Shown: positions 16,650-25,359 of the stretch, piece by piece
Layout: each line of letters begins with the position of its first letter
Numbering within the stretch: the first letter of the stretch is position 1
Source of the DNA: CBDDBH01 sp965225625
GTDB taxonomy: Bacteria > Pseudomonadota > Gammaproteobacteria > JADZEE01
Length of the DNA stretch: 60,945 bases
Assembly: GCA_965225625.1 (NCBI GenBank)
Contig: CBDDBH010000003.1
Location: 1 to 60,945, forward strand
Direction of reading: 5' to 3'
Notes under the pieces: model-generated
The model's input: only the letters and a program-made list of their open reading frames with translations
Database searches by the model: none
Told to the model about the DNA's origin: nothing
Position numbers and translations under genes: made by a program

Positions 16650-17813
16650 TTAGTCGGCCAGATATTGCGCTACCAGCCATTTGTGGAAATGTGAGAGCTG
16701 TCCACTTTCCAGCGGATGCAGCACCGCGCTTTTGCTATTAGCGCGATGTCACGGCTTGCTGTAGCAACCTGCAGACCGTTGAATCTTCTTCTTGTATCGC
16801 CTGCATCTCGGCTACACCGATTTTCTTGAATTCCTCATAGCGAGGATGCTCCACTACATGCGGCGCAAGCGTGAAGATTGTCTGTGCTTTATTCTGCGCG
16901 GCCGAATCGTGCTGGAACAATATGTAGCCCGAATGCTCCCAACGGCAATAAAAGATCAGACTTGGAAACACTGATACATAAATGCCGCGCGGTTTCCAAT
17001 ATGTTGTCGTAATCATCATCGTTCATGTGCGGCGGTCTTCCCAGCACCAGGTGCTCGTGCTCGGATCCCGGCGCTCCAGGTGCGTAATACGTGAAGTACG
17101 GACCGCTGGTGTCGCCCACGTGCGTGGTATCACCCGGCACGATGTGATTAATCCGATCGTAATGAATGCCCAGATGGTGGTAGGCCTCGCCGCCGTTCTC
17201 GATGGAAAATTTCCAATTCCACGGCGCGTCGTAGTCCGCGCTTCCGGCGAAGCGGTATTCCGACAAGCGGCGCCGATCCAAAAGTTTGGAGACTCGATCC
17301 AGTTGCGGCGCCAACGGCTTCGCTGCCGGGTCAAAGTTAACAAAGATGAAGCCCTGCCATATTTCCACCTGTAACGACGGCAAGCGGCAATTGGCCTCAT
17401 CGAAACCATCGATCGATTTCCCCGAAACGCCACGAAGACTCCCATCCAGGTGATAGGTCCAGCGATGGTAAGGGCAGGTTGAAAAGTTGCGCGTTACCCG
17501 AGCCTTCAACGACCTGGGTCCAGCGATGCTGGCAAACATTGATTAACGCGTGTACGTCGCCCTGCTGATCGCGTACCACCAGGATAGGTTCGCCGAAAAG
17601 CTTGAGCGTGAAATAGTCACCGGAATTTTCCACTTGATCCCAGCGTCCGACGACCAACCAATTGCGTCGAAAGATCTTCTCAACCTCGTAGTGATAAATC
17701 TCCTCGGAGTAATAACAGCGCGGCGGCAGCATGGTCGGGATATCGCCTGGCGCGCGTATCGCTGCGATTTCGGCGTCGGTCAAAAACGGTGGTTGGTTCG
17801 TGGTCTCGGTCAT
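16650..17813 (-). pseudogene. Rieske oxygenase alpha subunit, broken by three frameshifts
   Basis: The parts together give a complete ring-hydroxylating oxygenase. It starts at MTETTNQPPFLTDAEIAAIR (17813) and carries the first Rieske half INVCQHRW. After a break near 17490 come CPYHRWTYHLDGSL and the iron site ENGGEAYHHLGIHYDRI. After a break near 16995 comes RGIYVSVFPSLIFYCRW. After a third break near 16742, with two stop codons in the old frame, comes the typical C-terminal tail (AVLHPLESGQLSHFHKWLVA) up to 16650. Residues needed for catalysis remain readable, so decay is recent or the breaks are sequencing errors in CG-rich repeats. Three breaks in 1.2 kb favour a real pseudogene. Confidence 0.8.
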
Positions 17814-17941
17814 AACGGATACGCTCCAGAGAGTGCCCCGGCATTGTGCTTTTGCGGCATCTTAGACGATCGCTGCGGTCAGGGGGAACGCAGCGCTACC
17901 GCCATCCGTGGCGGCTAACGAAACTGGGCTAACGATGGAAC

Positions 17942-18622
17942 TCAGTAGTTGTAGCGCAACGACACACCTAGCCAGCGCGGCTTGTCGTACGAAAACGACG
18001 TGCAACCGCACAAATTCGAGACATCGAAGCCAATCTTGCGAACGTGATTGTCGGCGAGGTTGTTGATGAACACCGTTCCGTCCCAGTGTTCGTCATTACT
18101 TGTCCAGTTAACGCGCGCATTGCCGACAACATAAGCCGGCGTTTTTTGCGAATCGAAGTTACGGATGTTGCCGTAGAAGCTCGAGTTGTAATTGGCATCC
18201 ATTTGCACTGCCAGCGTGCCGTTGAAAAGCCGTTCCGGGAACTCATAGCGCGCGACGCCGGCCAACTGCACTGACGGTGAGAACGTTGGCGATACATCCC
18301 GAAAGATGCTGGGCGCAACCTCGAGGTTAGTGACCTCGGCGTCCTGAAATGCTGCGCTGAAAATGAAGTCCAGGCCGTCCAGTGGACTCGTCTGCAGATC
18401 AAATTCGATGCCTTTGGTCTTCGCGTCGTTATTGACGATGAAGCCCGACGAGCGGACGAACACGAAAACCTGATAGTCGTTATAGTCATAGAAATAGAAG
18501 GAGCCGTTGAGGCGCGTGCTGCCATTAAACAGCGTTGATTTGAATCCGATTTCGTACGATGTCAGAACTTCCTCGTCCGTACGGGATCTCGGCATCGGGC
18601 AGGAACGGCGTACCGTCAGCAA
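17942..18622 (-). CDS. TonB-dependent receptor, C-terminal barrel part (after frameshift)
   Basis: This frame holds the last third of the receptor barrel. It starts functionally at DEEVLTSYEIGFKSTLFNG, a motif found near the end of all receptors of this type, and closes with the terminal strand PRWLGVSLRYNY ending in an aromatic residue, as required for outer-membrane assembly. The residues before DEEVL are out-of-frame sequence. It joins the preceding part by an indel near 18575, where the other frame reads PDAEIPYGRG. It is very likely one gene with 18525-20483. Confidence 0.85.
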   Translation of the reverse strand: MLTVRRSCPMPRSRTDEEVLTSYEIGFKSTLFNGSTRLNGSFYFYDYNDYQVFVFVRSSGFIVNNDAKTKGIEFDLQTSPLDGLDFIFSAAFQDAEVTNLEVAPSIFRDVSPTFSPSVQLAGVARYEFPERLFNGTLAVQMDANYNSSFYGNIRNFDSQKTPAYVVGNARVNWTSNDEHWDGTVFINNLADNHVRKIGFDVSNLCGCTSFSYDKPRWLGVSLRYNY

Positions 18623-20483
18623 CTTTGGCGTTATAGCTACCGGCTTTCACACCGCGGTTAATGCCGGCATAGAGCAACCAGTCGTCGTTCGGGCGATAGT
18701 CGAACTGCAACTTGCCGGTCCACAAGGTGCTGCTGCGACTGTCTTCGAACGGCGCACGCAAGGTGCCGTTGAAATCGAAACCGGCGCCGACGGCCCGCGC
18801 CTCGGTCTCCACGAGATAGTCATCAGTATTGAAATACGCGACGATGCTGCGCGTGTAGTCTTGGTCTTCGATAACCGTACGCAAGCCGGCGATAAACGTG
18901 AGCTTATCCGTCAAGTCATAATCGAGTTGGCCGAACAGGGAAAACGAATTGGTCACGAGGGTGACCTCGTTGTTCGCCTCGCTACCCAAAAACGGCGTAT
19001 AGACACCCGGTATGACCTCGCCGTTGGGAAGATTGCCGAGCCCGTACAACGGCGAATTGATCGGCAAAGCAAGACCCGAGATGGCCTTGTTGTCAATCCA
19101 CAAGTAATAGAAGCCAGCGACCCAGCGAAAGCGCTCCTCCTCGCCGCTCAAGCGGATCTCCTGGGAAAACGTATCCGATTCAGCATCCGATGCAAAGATC
19201 CCCTGGTTCACCGGGGCGCCGTCGGTATCGACGAATACCAGTTTATCGAAGGTCATGAAATTGCTCACCGTCGTGAGCGTGAATTTGTCCATATCCCAAG
19301 TCAGCTTCGCCGTCGCGCCGTAAGTCTCAAACTGGTTCACATCGTCTTTGGAGATGTCATGAGAGGTATCCCAGCCGTCACCATCCGGATCGATATAGCC
19401 GAAAAAATCCCCGCCTGGAACCGGTCGCAGACCGTCCTCCAGCCCCGCCGGCGGCAAACCGATGAATGGCGCGATATCGATCGCCAGCGGAAACGGTTCG
19501 AGTTCCCCGTCAACGCCCACCACGCCGGGCGCGAAGCAGCCGCCCGTTTCGGCGGAGATGGCCTCGCAAACATTGTCGGGGGGCGACAAGACGCTATTGA
19601 CGAAGCGTCCTTGCGCATCGAGCACCGAGACGGAGGCAAACGATTGCGTCGGTCCGGCACTGGCCTCCGTGCCTCCCGCGAATCCGCTCACCAGAAACGA
19701 AACGTCTTCGTTCGGTTCAAACAGGAGTTGACCACGTACCGCCCAGGTGTCGTCGGTCCATGCATCGTCGGGCTCAGCGCGACTGGGTCCGGTCCCACCA
19801 AATGGGTAGATTGTCGCTCCCGGATCGCCAAGTGGATATTTGTTGTTGAAGATCGCGTCATGGCGCGTGTACAAGCCCGAAACCCGCCCGGATATCGTGT
19901 CGCTCAACGGTCCACTGACCGCACCTTCGAAACGGACCTGATCGTAGGACCCGTAGGTGATATCACCGAACGCTTCGAACTCGCGCGTCGGTTTGCGGGA
20001 AATGAAATGCACCAGACCGCCGGTGGCATTGCGGCCGAACAGTGTTCCCTGGGGGCCTTTGAGCACCTCGACGCGAGCGGTGTCGAAGGAGGCGAACAAC
20101 TGCCCTTGGATCATGGGGATATAGCCTTCATCAATGTACACCGCCACAGGCGATTCGGTGACATCGAGAAAGTCGTTCTGCACCACGCCGCGAATAGTGA
20201 ATAATTGGGTCTGGCCGCCCAGATTACCCGCCGTGAACACCCCGGCCGTCAGATCGGCAATGTCGGTGCTGCTTTCGAACCCGAGCTGATCCATTTGCTC
20301 ACCGGTGAACGCGGTGATGGCGATACCGACATCCTGGATGGACTGCTCGCGCTTTTGCGCGGTGACCACGACCTCTTCCAGCAATTGTGCAACGGCGATC
20401 CCGGGCATCGTCGCGACGAGAGCTGCTAAAGCCAGACTTGAAAATCTGCGAGCCCGGTAACCCTGCGCGTGAACTATATTCAT
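18525..20483 (-). CDS. TonB-dependent receptor, signal, plug and most of the barrel (before frameshift)
   Basis: ATG at 20483 follows the strong site GGGGGAGAAAAAGG; the longer reading has no such support. A signal peptide (ALAALVATMPGIAVA) leads to the TonB box region LEEVVVTAQKREQSIQDV. The plug follows (FTIRGVVQNDF, VAVYIDEGYIP, VEVLKGPQGTLFGRNATGG), then the barrel. Correct reading stops at about base 18575. Receptors of this type import compounds other than siderophores in many aromatic and steroid degraders. The gene stands between the M20-like gene (95 nt upstream) and the decayed Rieske gene, so uptake of the oxygenase substrate is plausible (inference). Confidence 0.88.
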   Translation of the reverse strand: MNIVHAQGYRARRFSSLALAALVATMPGIAVAQLLEEVVVTAQKREQSIQDVGIAITAFTGEQMDQLGFESSTDIADLTAGVFTAGNLGGQTQLFTIRGVVQNDFLDVTESPVAVYIDEGYIPMIQGQLFASFDTARVEVLKGPQGTLFGRNATGGLVHFISRKPTREFEAFGDITYGSYDQVRFEGAVSGPLSDTISGRVSGLYTRHDAIFNNKYPLGDPGATIYPFGGTGPSRAEPDDAWTDDTWAVRGQLLFEPNEDVSFLVSGFAGGTEASAGPTQSFASVSVLDAQGRFVNSVLSPPDNVCEAISAETGGCFAPGVVGVDGELEPFPLAIDIAPFIGLPPAGLEDGLRPVPGGDFFGYIDPDGDGWDTSHDISKDDVNQFETYGATAKLTWDMDKFTLTTVSNFMTFDKLVFVDTDGAPVNQGIFASDAESDTFSQEIRLSGEEERFRWVAGFYYLWIDNKAISGLALPINSPLYGLGNLPNGEVIPGVYTPFLGSEANNEVTLVTNSFSLFGQLDYDLTDKLTFIAGLRTVIEDQDYTRSIVAYFNTDDYLVETEARAVGAGFDFNGTLRAPFEDSRSSTLWTGKLQFDYRPNDDWLLYAGINRGVKAGSYNAKVADGTPFLPDAEIPYGRGSSDIVRNRIQINAV

Positions 20484-20577
20484 CCTTTTTCTCCCCCCAA
20501 TTAAACTGAAGACTATCAACACTTTGCCGGCATAATTGTACGCTGACCTACAATGTTTGGCTATCACTAGAGCGTGG

Positions 20578-21912
20578 CTATAGACCGGTTTCGGCACGCG
20601 TTCGCGTGCACGAATCGATGATCGAGTAGATCACTGAGGCGCAGGGTCCCAATAAATCAGGGACATATGAGACACCCATACCGCCCAGACCCTCCAGGAA
20701 CTCTTCCGGTGTGGTCTCCATCGGCATATAGGGATAACCCAACCGCGCCAGCGGGATCCCCATCTGGTTAATGGTGGCTGCATCGGTTTGACCACTGGCA
20801 AGTGGCGCCCCTGGATAAGGCTTACCGTGACGCTCCTCCCAACTGCGCAGGCACGATTGCACAATCCAGTGATCGGAGTCGGTCCTCGAGGCCTGGCAGG
20901 ACACATACATTTCCCATTCCGCGTCGACGTCATCGTGGCGCGCGACTATTTCGCGCATGATCGCATCGAATTCCGCTTCGATGTCGGCGTTGCTTTGCTG
21001 CGGGTTGGTGCGCACATCGAGATAAATTTCAGTAGCGGCCGACGGAAACGCCGGCTTCTCGGGCCAACCCGATTGCACCGCGGAAATCCAGCCTTCCGGG
21101 CGAACCTGCTCGGAGATGTGTTTATCCGGGTAGTCGATAAGCCACTGTTCCAGATCGAGGATCACCTTGGCAGCCGGAACAATCGAACTTCTGAAACCCG
21201 GCACGCCGCGTGGAATACCGGCGTAGCCCATGGTCCCCCATGTCGTTACCTTGAACCAACACATGCCGGGGTGCTCCCAATAGACTTCGTCATTAGGCTT
21301 GAAAATAATGCCGAAATCAGGCGCGACACCGTGCGAGAGCAAATGCATGACACCGCTGCTGACGCCGACGGCGCCGCGCTCCGGTACTACCCACGGCATG
21401 CCGCCGCCGCACGAGGCAATGACCACGTCGCCACGCAACTCGACACCTGCTTCGACCACGCTGGTCAACGCTTCGACCAGGGTGCAAAACATCGATTTCG
21501 GGTTGGAGGCGCCGAGACCAAATACCGTGTCATCCTTTACGTACGCCTCCGGCAGCATATCGTCGCGCAGTGTTTTGCCAGCCCACGGCAGGTCAATAGA
21601 GGGATCGGCGTCCAGGTGGGTATCAATCGGCGCGTATAACAATAAGGTTGGACCGTCGCCGCTGCCTTTGACTCGTCCGACACAATTGCCGGAGGTTTCG
21701 TTGACGGCCTGGTAATGCGCATCTATGCCGACGCTGTTTAAATAATCGACCATGAACTGGCTGGCGTTACGCTCCGCGCCTGTGGGGCTGTGGATGTTGG
21801 TGAGATCGACGATGATCTGCGTGAGGCGCTCCTGGCTGATTTTGCCGCGCGCTGCGTCGTACCCATTACGTTGTTGTTCCGTTAACGGAACTTGCTGTGT
21901 CTCACCTGTCAT
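20578..21912 (-). CDS. M20-fold peptidase-like protein lacking classical metal ligands (paralog 1)
   Basis: 444 residues from the ATG at 21912, which has AGGAGG 10-11 nt upstream; a TTG at 21921 is too close to it. The overall sequence follows the M20/ArgE/DapE fold: a helical start, LLLYAPIDTHLDADP, GLGASNPKSMFCTLVEAL, a lid domain, and C-terminal SGQTDAATINQMGIPLARLG. The usual ligands are altered. The GHxD histidine is P95, the bridging aspartate is N137, and the catalytic EE pair is GG (169-170). The GEP-type glutamate region reads IFKPND, and the lid histidine is replaced by tyrosine. A paralog at 58458-59777 has the same changes. Conserved motifs special to this pair are PGMCWFKVT and PRGxPGF. 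Its function is therefore not predictable as peptidase. Confidence 0.85.
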   Translation of the reverse strand: MTGETQQVPLTEQQRNGYDAARGKISQERLTQIIVDLTNIHSPTGAERNASQFMVDYLNSVGIDAHYQAVNETSGNCVGRVKGSGDGPTLLLYAPIDTHLDADPSIDLPWAGKTLRDDMLPEAYVKDDTVFGLGASNPKSMFCTLVEALTSVVEAGVELRGDVVIASCGGGMPWVVPERGAVGVSSGVMHLLSHGVAPDFGIIFKPNDEVYWEHPGMCWFKVTTWGTMGYAGIPRGVPGFRSSIVPAAKVILDLEQWLIDYPDKHISEQVRPEGWISAVQSGWPEKPAFPSAATEIYLDVRTNPQQSNADIEAEFDAIMREIVARHDDVDAEWEMYVSCQASRTDSDHWIVQSCLRSWEERHGKPYPGAPLASGQTDAATINQMGIPLARLGYPYMPMETTPEEFLEGLGGMGVSYVPDLLGPCASVIYSIIDSCTRTRAETGL

Positions 21913-22087
21913 TGCGTGCAAACCTCCTGGTGGCGCGATCCATGGGATGTCGTGATAGGCGACTATTATGATCTATGTCAGTTAGCAACAAAATAAAACA
22001 TCCGCTGGAGTGGGCATTACATCGGCGAACCGTCGATCCGGCGCCCATTCCGGGCTACCATCTAGCCATCTAAGGGATTGGAGAGCA

Positions 22088-22915
22088 GTGAGCGTGCCAC
22101 TAGAGACATCTGCATTCGAACACGCATCTGCCCCGGATCAGGCCGTGCCTGCCAAGCGGCCGCGGCGGGCGTTTCGCTGGTTGACGCTCGCATTCGTGGT
22201 CACACTCGCGCTTCCGATCATTCGGGTAACGCTGCTGCCGCCCGCTGACGGCTTCGATGGTTACAACTACAGCAGTTACCGCCAGGTCGGCCCGGATTCC
22301 GCCGATCCCCAAGGCCCCAATCCCGGTGAGCCGTTTCCCGACCATTTCGACGTCTACGATCTAAGCGGCAGCCGCGTCAATATCGCAACGCTGTGGAGCG
22401 ACAAACCCCTGGTGTTGGAGTTCGGCAGCGTGAGTTGCCCCATTTTTCATGGCAACGGGCCGTCGATGGAGGACATTTACAACAAATACGACGGCGGTAC
22501 CGCCGTGCAAGCCCGCGTCGGACTGCTTTACGTGCGCGAAGCACATCCGGGATGGCTGCGTAGCCCGCACGCACAACTCGAGGACAAACTCGAAACCGCA
22601 AAGCTGCTACAGGGCAAAGGACTGAAACGCAGCATCTGGGTCGATGACGTTGCCGGCGAGTTACACCAAGTGCTGGGACCCGAGCCCAACTCCGTCTACA
22701 TCATCAACACCGACGGCAACGTGATTTACAAGTCCGCGTGGAATGCGCCCACGGAAGTTGAACGCGTTGTCGATGACCTCGTAAACCGAGGCATTACGCC
22801 CGCGCCGGATGCGTCGAATTACTGCACGGATCCTCGCCCGTATTACGATTCGTCCGATTTCATGGCTTACTATTGCACGCATCACGACCGTAGGCGGTCC
22901 CGACGCGCTGGCTGA
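22088..22915 (+). CDS. Iodothyronine-deiodinase-like thioredoxin-fold protein (Cys form, membrane-anchored)
   Basis: The start is GTG at 22088 or 22094 after GGAGAG. The protein has an N-terminal membrane anchor (FRWLTLAFVVTLALPIIRVTLL), a linker with FDVYDLSGSRVNIATLW, and a thioredoxin-fold core. LVLEFGSVSCPIFHGN aligns with the deiodinase active site NFGSxTUPPF, with cysteine in place of selenocysteine. LLYVREAHPGWLRSP matches the deiodinase YIxEAHPxDGW motif. Bacterial members are of unknown substrate. The annotated frame ends in arginine-rich nonsense; shifting frame near 22885 gives GGPDALADFIINLVLADD up to 22988, the expected last helix, so the gene probably has one indel. It is followed by a CarAa-like Rieske gene. 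Confidence 0.75.
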   Translation: MSVPLETSAFEHASAPDQAVPAKRPRRAFRWLTLAFVVTLALPIIRVTLLPPADGFDGYNYSSYRQVGPDSADPQGPNPGEPFPDHFDVYDLSGSRVNIATLWSDKPLVLEFGSVSCPIFHGNGPSMEDIYNKYDGGTAVQARVGLLYVREAHPGWLRSPHAQLEDKLETAKLLQGKGLKRSIWVDDVAGELHQVLGPEPNSVYIINTDGNVIYKSAWNAPTEVERVVDDLVNRGITPAPDASNYCTDPRPYYDSSDFMAYYCTHHDRRRSRRAG

Positions 22916-23023
22916 TTTCATCATCAACCTCGTCCTGGCCGATGATGACGCCGGCGATGACAGCGCCGTGTGCAACGTCATTTTGTAGACGCTTAAACGA
23001 ACAAACATAAGGCTCGAACGCTA

Positions 23024-24328
23024 ATGAATACAGACTCAGCGGAACATATCGTCGAACACGAGCAGGATACCGAACAAATCGTCGAGAAGGTTGAGCGACG
23101 TAAACCCTATCAGGCCTATCTCGAAGCGGAACTGGGACTACGCAATCACTGGTACGCCGCTTTCTTCGGCAGCGAACTCACGGACGGCGAGTGCCGCGGC
23201 GAAATGATCCTTGGCGAACGACTGTTCTTCAAGCGGGTCAAAGAAAAGGTTTACGCACTCGCCGACCGCTGCCCGCATAGAGGCGCCGCCTTTTCCGCGC
23301 GTCCAGAGTGTTACACCGAAAACACCGTCACCTGCTGGTTTCACGGCTTCACCTTTGATGTGCGCGACGGCACCCTGGTGCAGATCATCACCGAGCCCGA
23401 CAGCGTTCATATCGGCCGGCTCAAGCACAAGACTTATCCGGTGGAAGAATTCAACGGCGTCGTGTTCGTGTTTATCGGAGACATGGAAACACCACCACCG
23501 CTGGAAAACGATCTGCAACCAAAATTCAAAAAGGGCAAAGGCAAACTGGCGCTGCATCCGGTGGCGCGTAACAAATCGCGCGCCAATTGGCGGATCGCCG
23601 CCGAGAACGGTTTCGATGCGGCTCACATCTACGGGCACCGCAACGCCGGCATGTTCAAGGCGGCACCCCACATACAGCTGGCCCTGTCCACTTATCCAAG
23701 TACCAAGGAAGCGGTCACGATCATTGATGAGGACGACGCCACCTGCGGCATCATCAAACTCGACGATCTCAACATTTGGACCTCGGAGATTGAGGGCATC
23801 ACGATTGCCGGCGCCAATGTCGATCCGGATAATCCGCCGAATGAACCGGCGGAGTTCGAGGTTGGATTGTGGATGCCCTGCGGGCTGGAGGTCGAACCTT
23901 TCCCGCTACCGGGGATGATGCATTTCGAGTGGTACACCCCGATTGACGAAGATCATCACTCCTACATGATTTGCTGTGCCAAGGAAGTGCAATCCGACGA
24001 GGAAGAAGCCGAATTTCATAAGTTATGCGAAGACATCGCAGGCCCGATGGTGTGGCGCGGCCCCGCCGGTCAAACCGAGCCGGTAGGCGACGGCATGGAA
24101 TGGGGCTTCAACAACTTCGATGCCTATGGTCGCGAACAGATCCATCATGCCTACCAATACGAAGACTACTGGCACAAAGAACATCTGTTCCGCCCGGACT
24201 ACATCATCGTTCGCTGGCGCATGCTCGTGAGCAAACGCATGCGCGGCATCCAAAAACGCGGCGAATGGGCTCGCACCCACGGCTGGTCACCCGACGGCCG
24301 TGACTTCGATCCGAAGAAACATAGTTAA
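23024..24328 (+). CDS. CarAa-like Rieske dioxygenase terminal oxygenase (copy 1)
   Basis: 434 residues strongly reminiscent of carbazole 1,9a-dioxygenase terminal component CarAa. It has LGLRNHWYAAFFGSELTDGE, Rieske ligands C83-P-H85 and C104-W-F-H107 (CWFHGFTFDVRDG), and SVHIGRLKHKTYPVEE. The iron site ENGFDAAHIYGHRN gives D198, H201 and H205. MHFEWYTPIDEDHHSYM follows. CarAa enzymes are homotrimers that add two oxygens at an angular ring carbon and need a ferredoxin and reductase, neither of which is in the window. A near-identical copy is at 59781-60945. It ends 15 nt from the convergent deacetylase gene. The true substrate is unknown. Confidence 0.9.
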   Translation: MNTDSAEHIVEHEQDTEQIVEKVERRKPYQAYLEAELGLRNHWYAAFFGSELTDGECRGEMILGERLFFKRVKEKVYALADRCPHRGAAFSARPECYTENTVTCWFHGFTFDVRDGTLVQIITEPDSVHIGRLKHKTYPVEEFNGVVFVFIGDMETPPPLENDLQPKFKKGKGKLALHPVARNKSRANWRIAAENGFDAAHIYGHRNAGMFKAAPHIQLALSTYPSTKEAVTIIDEDDATCGIIKLDDLNIWTSEIEGITIAGANVDPDNPPNEPAEFEVGLWMPCGLEVEPFPLPGMMHFEWYTPIDEDHHSYMICCAKEVQSDEEEAEFHKLCEDIAGPMVWRGPAGQTEPVGDGMEWGFNNFDAYGREQIHHAYQYEDYWHKEHLFRPDYIIVRWRMLVSKRMRGIQKRGEWARTHGWSPDGRDFDPKKHS

Positions 24329-24343
24329 CGTGGAAATTTCGAT

Positions 24344-25216
24344 TCAACGATTTTCCAGATACCACTCGTAGATCTCCTCACCCGTCGCAAACCAGACGTC
24401 GTCATGTGAGCGGATGTGGTCCAACGCGGCTTCGAAGTGGCCGATGCGATGCGGTACGCCCATGATGTACGGATGCACGCTCATAGACATGACGCGGGGC
24501 TGGTCGGCGCCTTCCTTATAAAGGCAATCAAATTGCGCTTTAACGCGGTCCAGCCAGACCTGTGACTGGTGGTGGTGCACGACCATCATCGGCAGATCGC
24601 TCAGTTCGAAGGAATACGGCATTACGACTAACGGGCCGCCTGCCGTCTTCATCTCGAACGGATGCTCGTCCAGCGGCCAGTCGCAGACATATTTAAATCC
24701 AATCTCGGTCAGATAATCGACCGTATCGATGGTTTCCTGCAGGCCGGGACCGAGCCAGCCTTTTGGCGCTTTGCCGGTATATTCTTTGAGCACGTCGAAG
24801 GTCTTGCGGATCACCGCTCGTTGATCATCGACAATGTGCATGGGCGCCTGCGCGTAACCGTGGCCCATGAATTCCCAATCAGCTGCGTGCATGGCGCGCG
24901 CCACCGGTTCGCCGGCGCCCTCGCAGACGCGTCCGTTGATAGGCACCGTCGCCCGCACTTCACGCTCACCCAGGGCATCGAGAATTCGCCAGATCCCGAC
25001 CCGCATGCCGTACTCGTGCCATGCCCAATTGGGCACGTTGGGGACCGTCACCACTCCGGCTGGCGCGGTCACATATTCGCGAGCGACGGGTTTCTCGATG
25101 TCCCACTCCTCGACGTTGACCACCACGTATACTGCTACCCGGGCATCGTTGGGTAATTTCCAGCGCTCGCGGTCGGGCATAGCTGAGAAGTCAAAGCGTT
25201 CGTGCGGGAGTTTCAT
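24344..25216 (-). CDS. Polysaccharide deacetylase-family protein (PuuE/CE4-like)
   Basis: 290 residues of the NodB/CE4 barrel in the form found in allantoinase PuuE and similar cytosolic amidases. Visible elements are RVAVYVVVNVEEWDIEKP, the ATVPINGRVCE strand, DWEFMGHGYAQAPMHIVDD with the histidine region, GWLGPGLQETIDTVDYL, and SVHPYIMGVPHRIGHFE near the end. There is no signal peptide, so it acts in the cytosol, probably on a small amide or imide rather than on a polysaccharide. It is divergent from the glutamate-synthase-like operon (143 nt), which fits a role in nitrogen release (inference). Confidence 0.85.
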   Translation of the reverse strand: MKLPHERFDFSAMPDRERWKLPNDARVAVYVVVNVEEWDIEKPVAREYVTAPAGVVTVPNVPNWAWHEYGMRVGIWRILDALGEREVRATVPINGRVCEGAGEPVARAMHAADWEFMGHGYAQAPMHIVDDQRAVIRKTFDVLKEYTGKAPKGWLGPGLQETIDTVDYLTEIGFKYVCDWPLDEHPFEMKTAGGPLVVMPYSFELSDLPMMVVHHHQSQVWLDRVKAQFDCLYKEGADQPRVMSMSVHPYIMGVPHRIGHFEAALDHIRSHDDVWFATGEEIYEWYLENR

Positions 25217-25283
25217 AGTTGGGACCTGTAGTTATTTATCACGCTTACATTGCAGATGGGGGTTAGAACTGAATCTCCAGTCC

Positions 25284-25289
25284 TATAAT
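25284..25289 (+). promoter_or_regulatory. Possible -10 box for the glutamate-synthase-like operon
   Basis: A perfect TATAAT lies 70 nt before the ATG of the glutaminase-domain gene, in the 143-nt divergent gap. A TTAGAA at 25263-25268 could serve as a weak -35 element with 15-nt spacing, which is short. The call rests on the hexamer and the position only. Confidence 0.35.
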
Positions 25290-25359
25290 ATAGGGCCACC
25301 ATATTTTCACCAGATGCGAAACACGCCGGCAATCCACCGGTGTCGCGAGGTCGCAGACG

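Noticed and set aside
18507..20204. Plus-strand open frame of 565 codons
   Set aside because: Antisense shadow of the TonB receptor, rich in R, H and V with no domain motif.
20578..21912. Ordinary M20 metallopeptidase
   Set aside because: The expected zinc-binding and catalytic residues are replaced in both paralogs, so a normal peptidase label would mislead.
22430..22445. Selenocysteine codon in the deiodinase-like gene
   Set aside because: The active-site codon is TGC (cysteine), not TGA, and no SECIS-like hairpin was evident.
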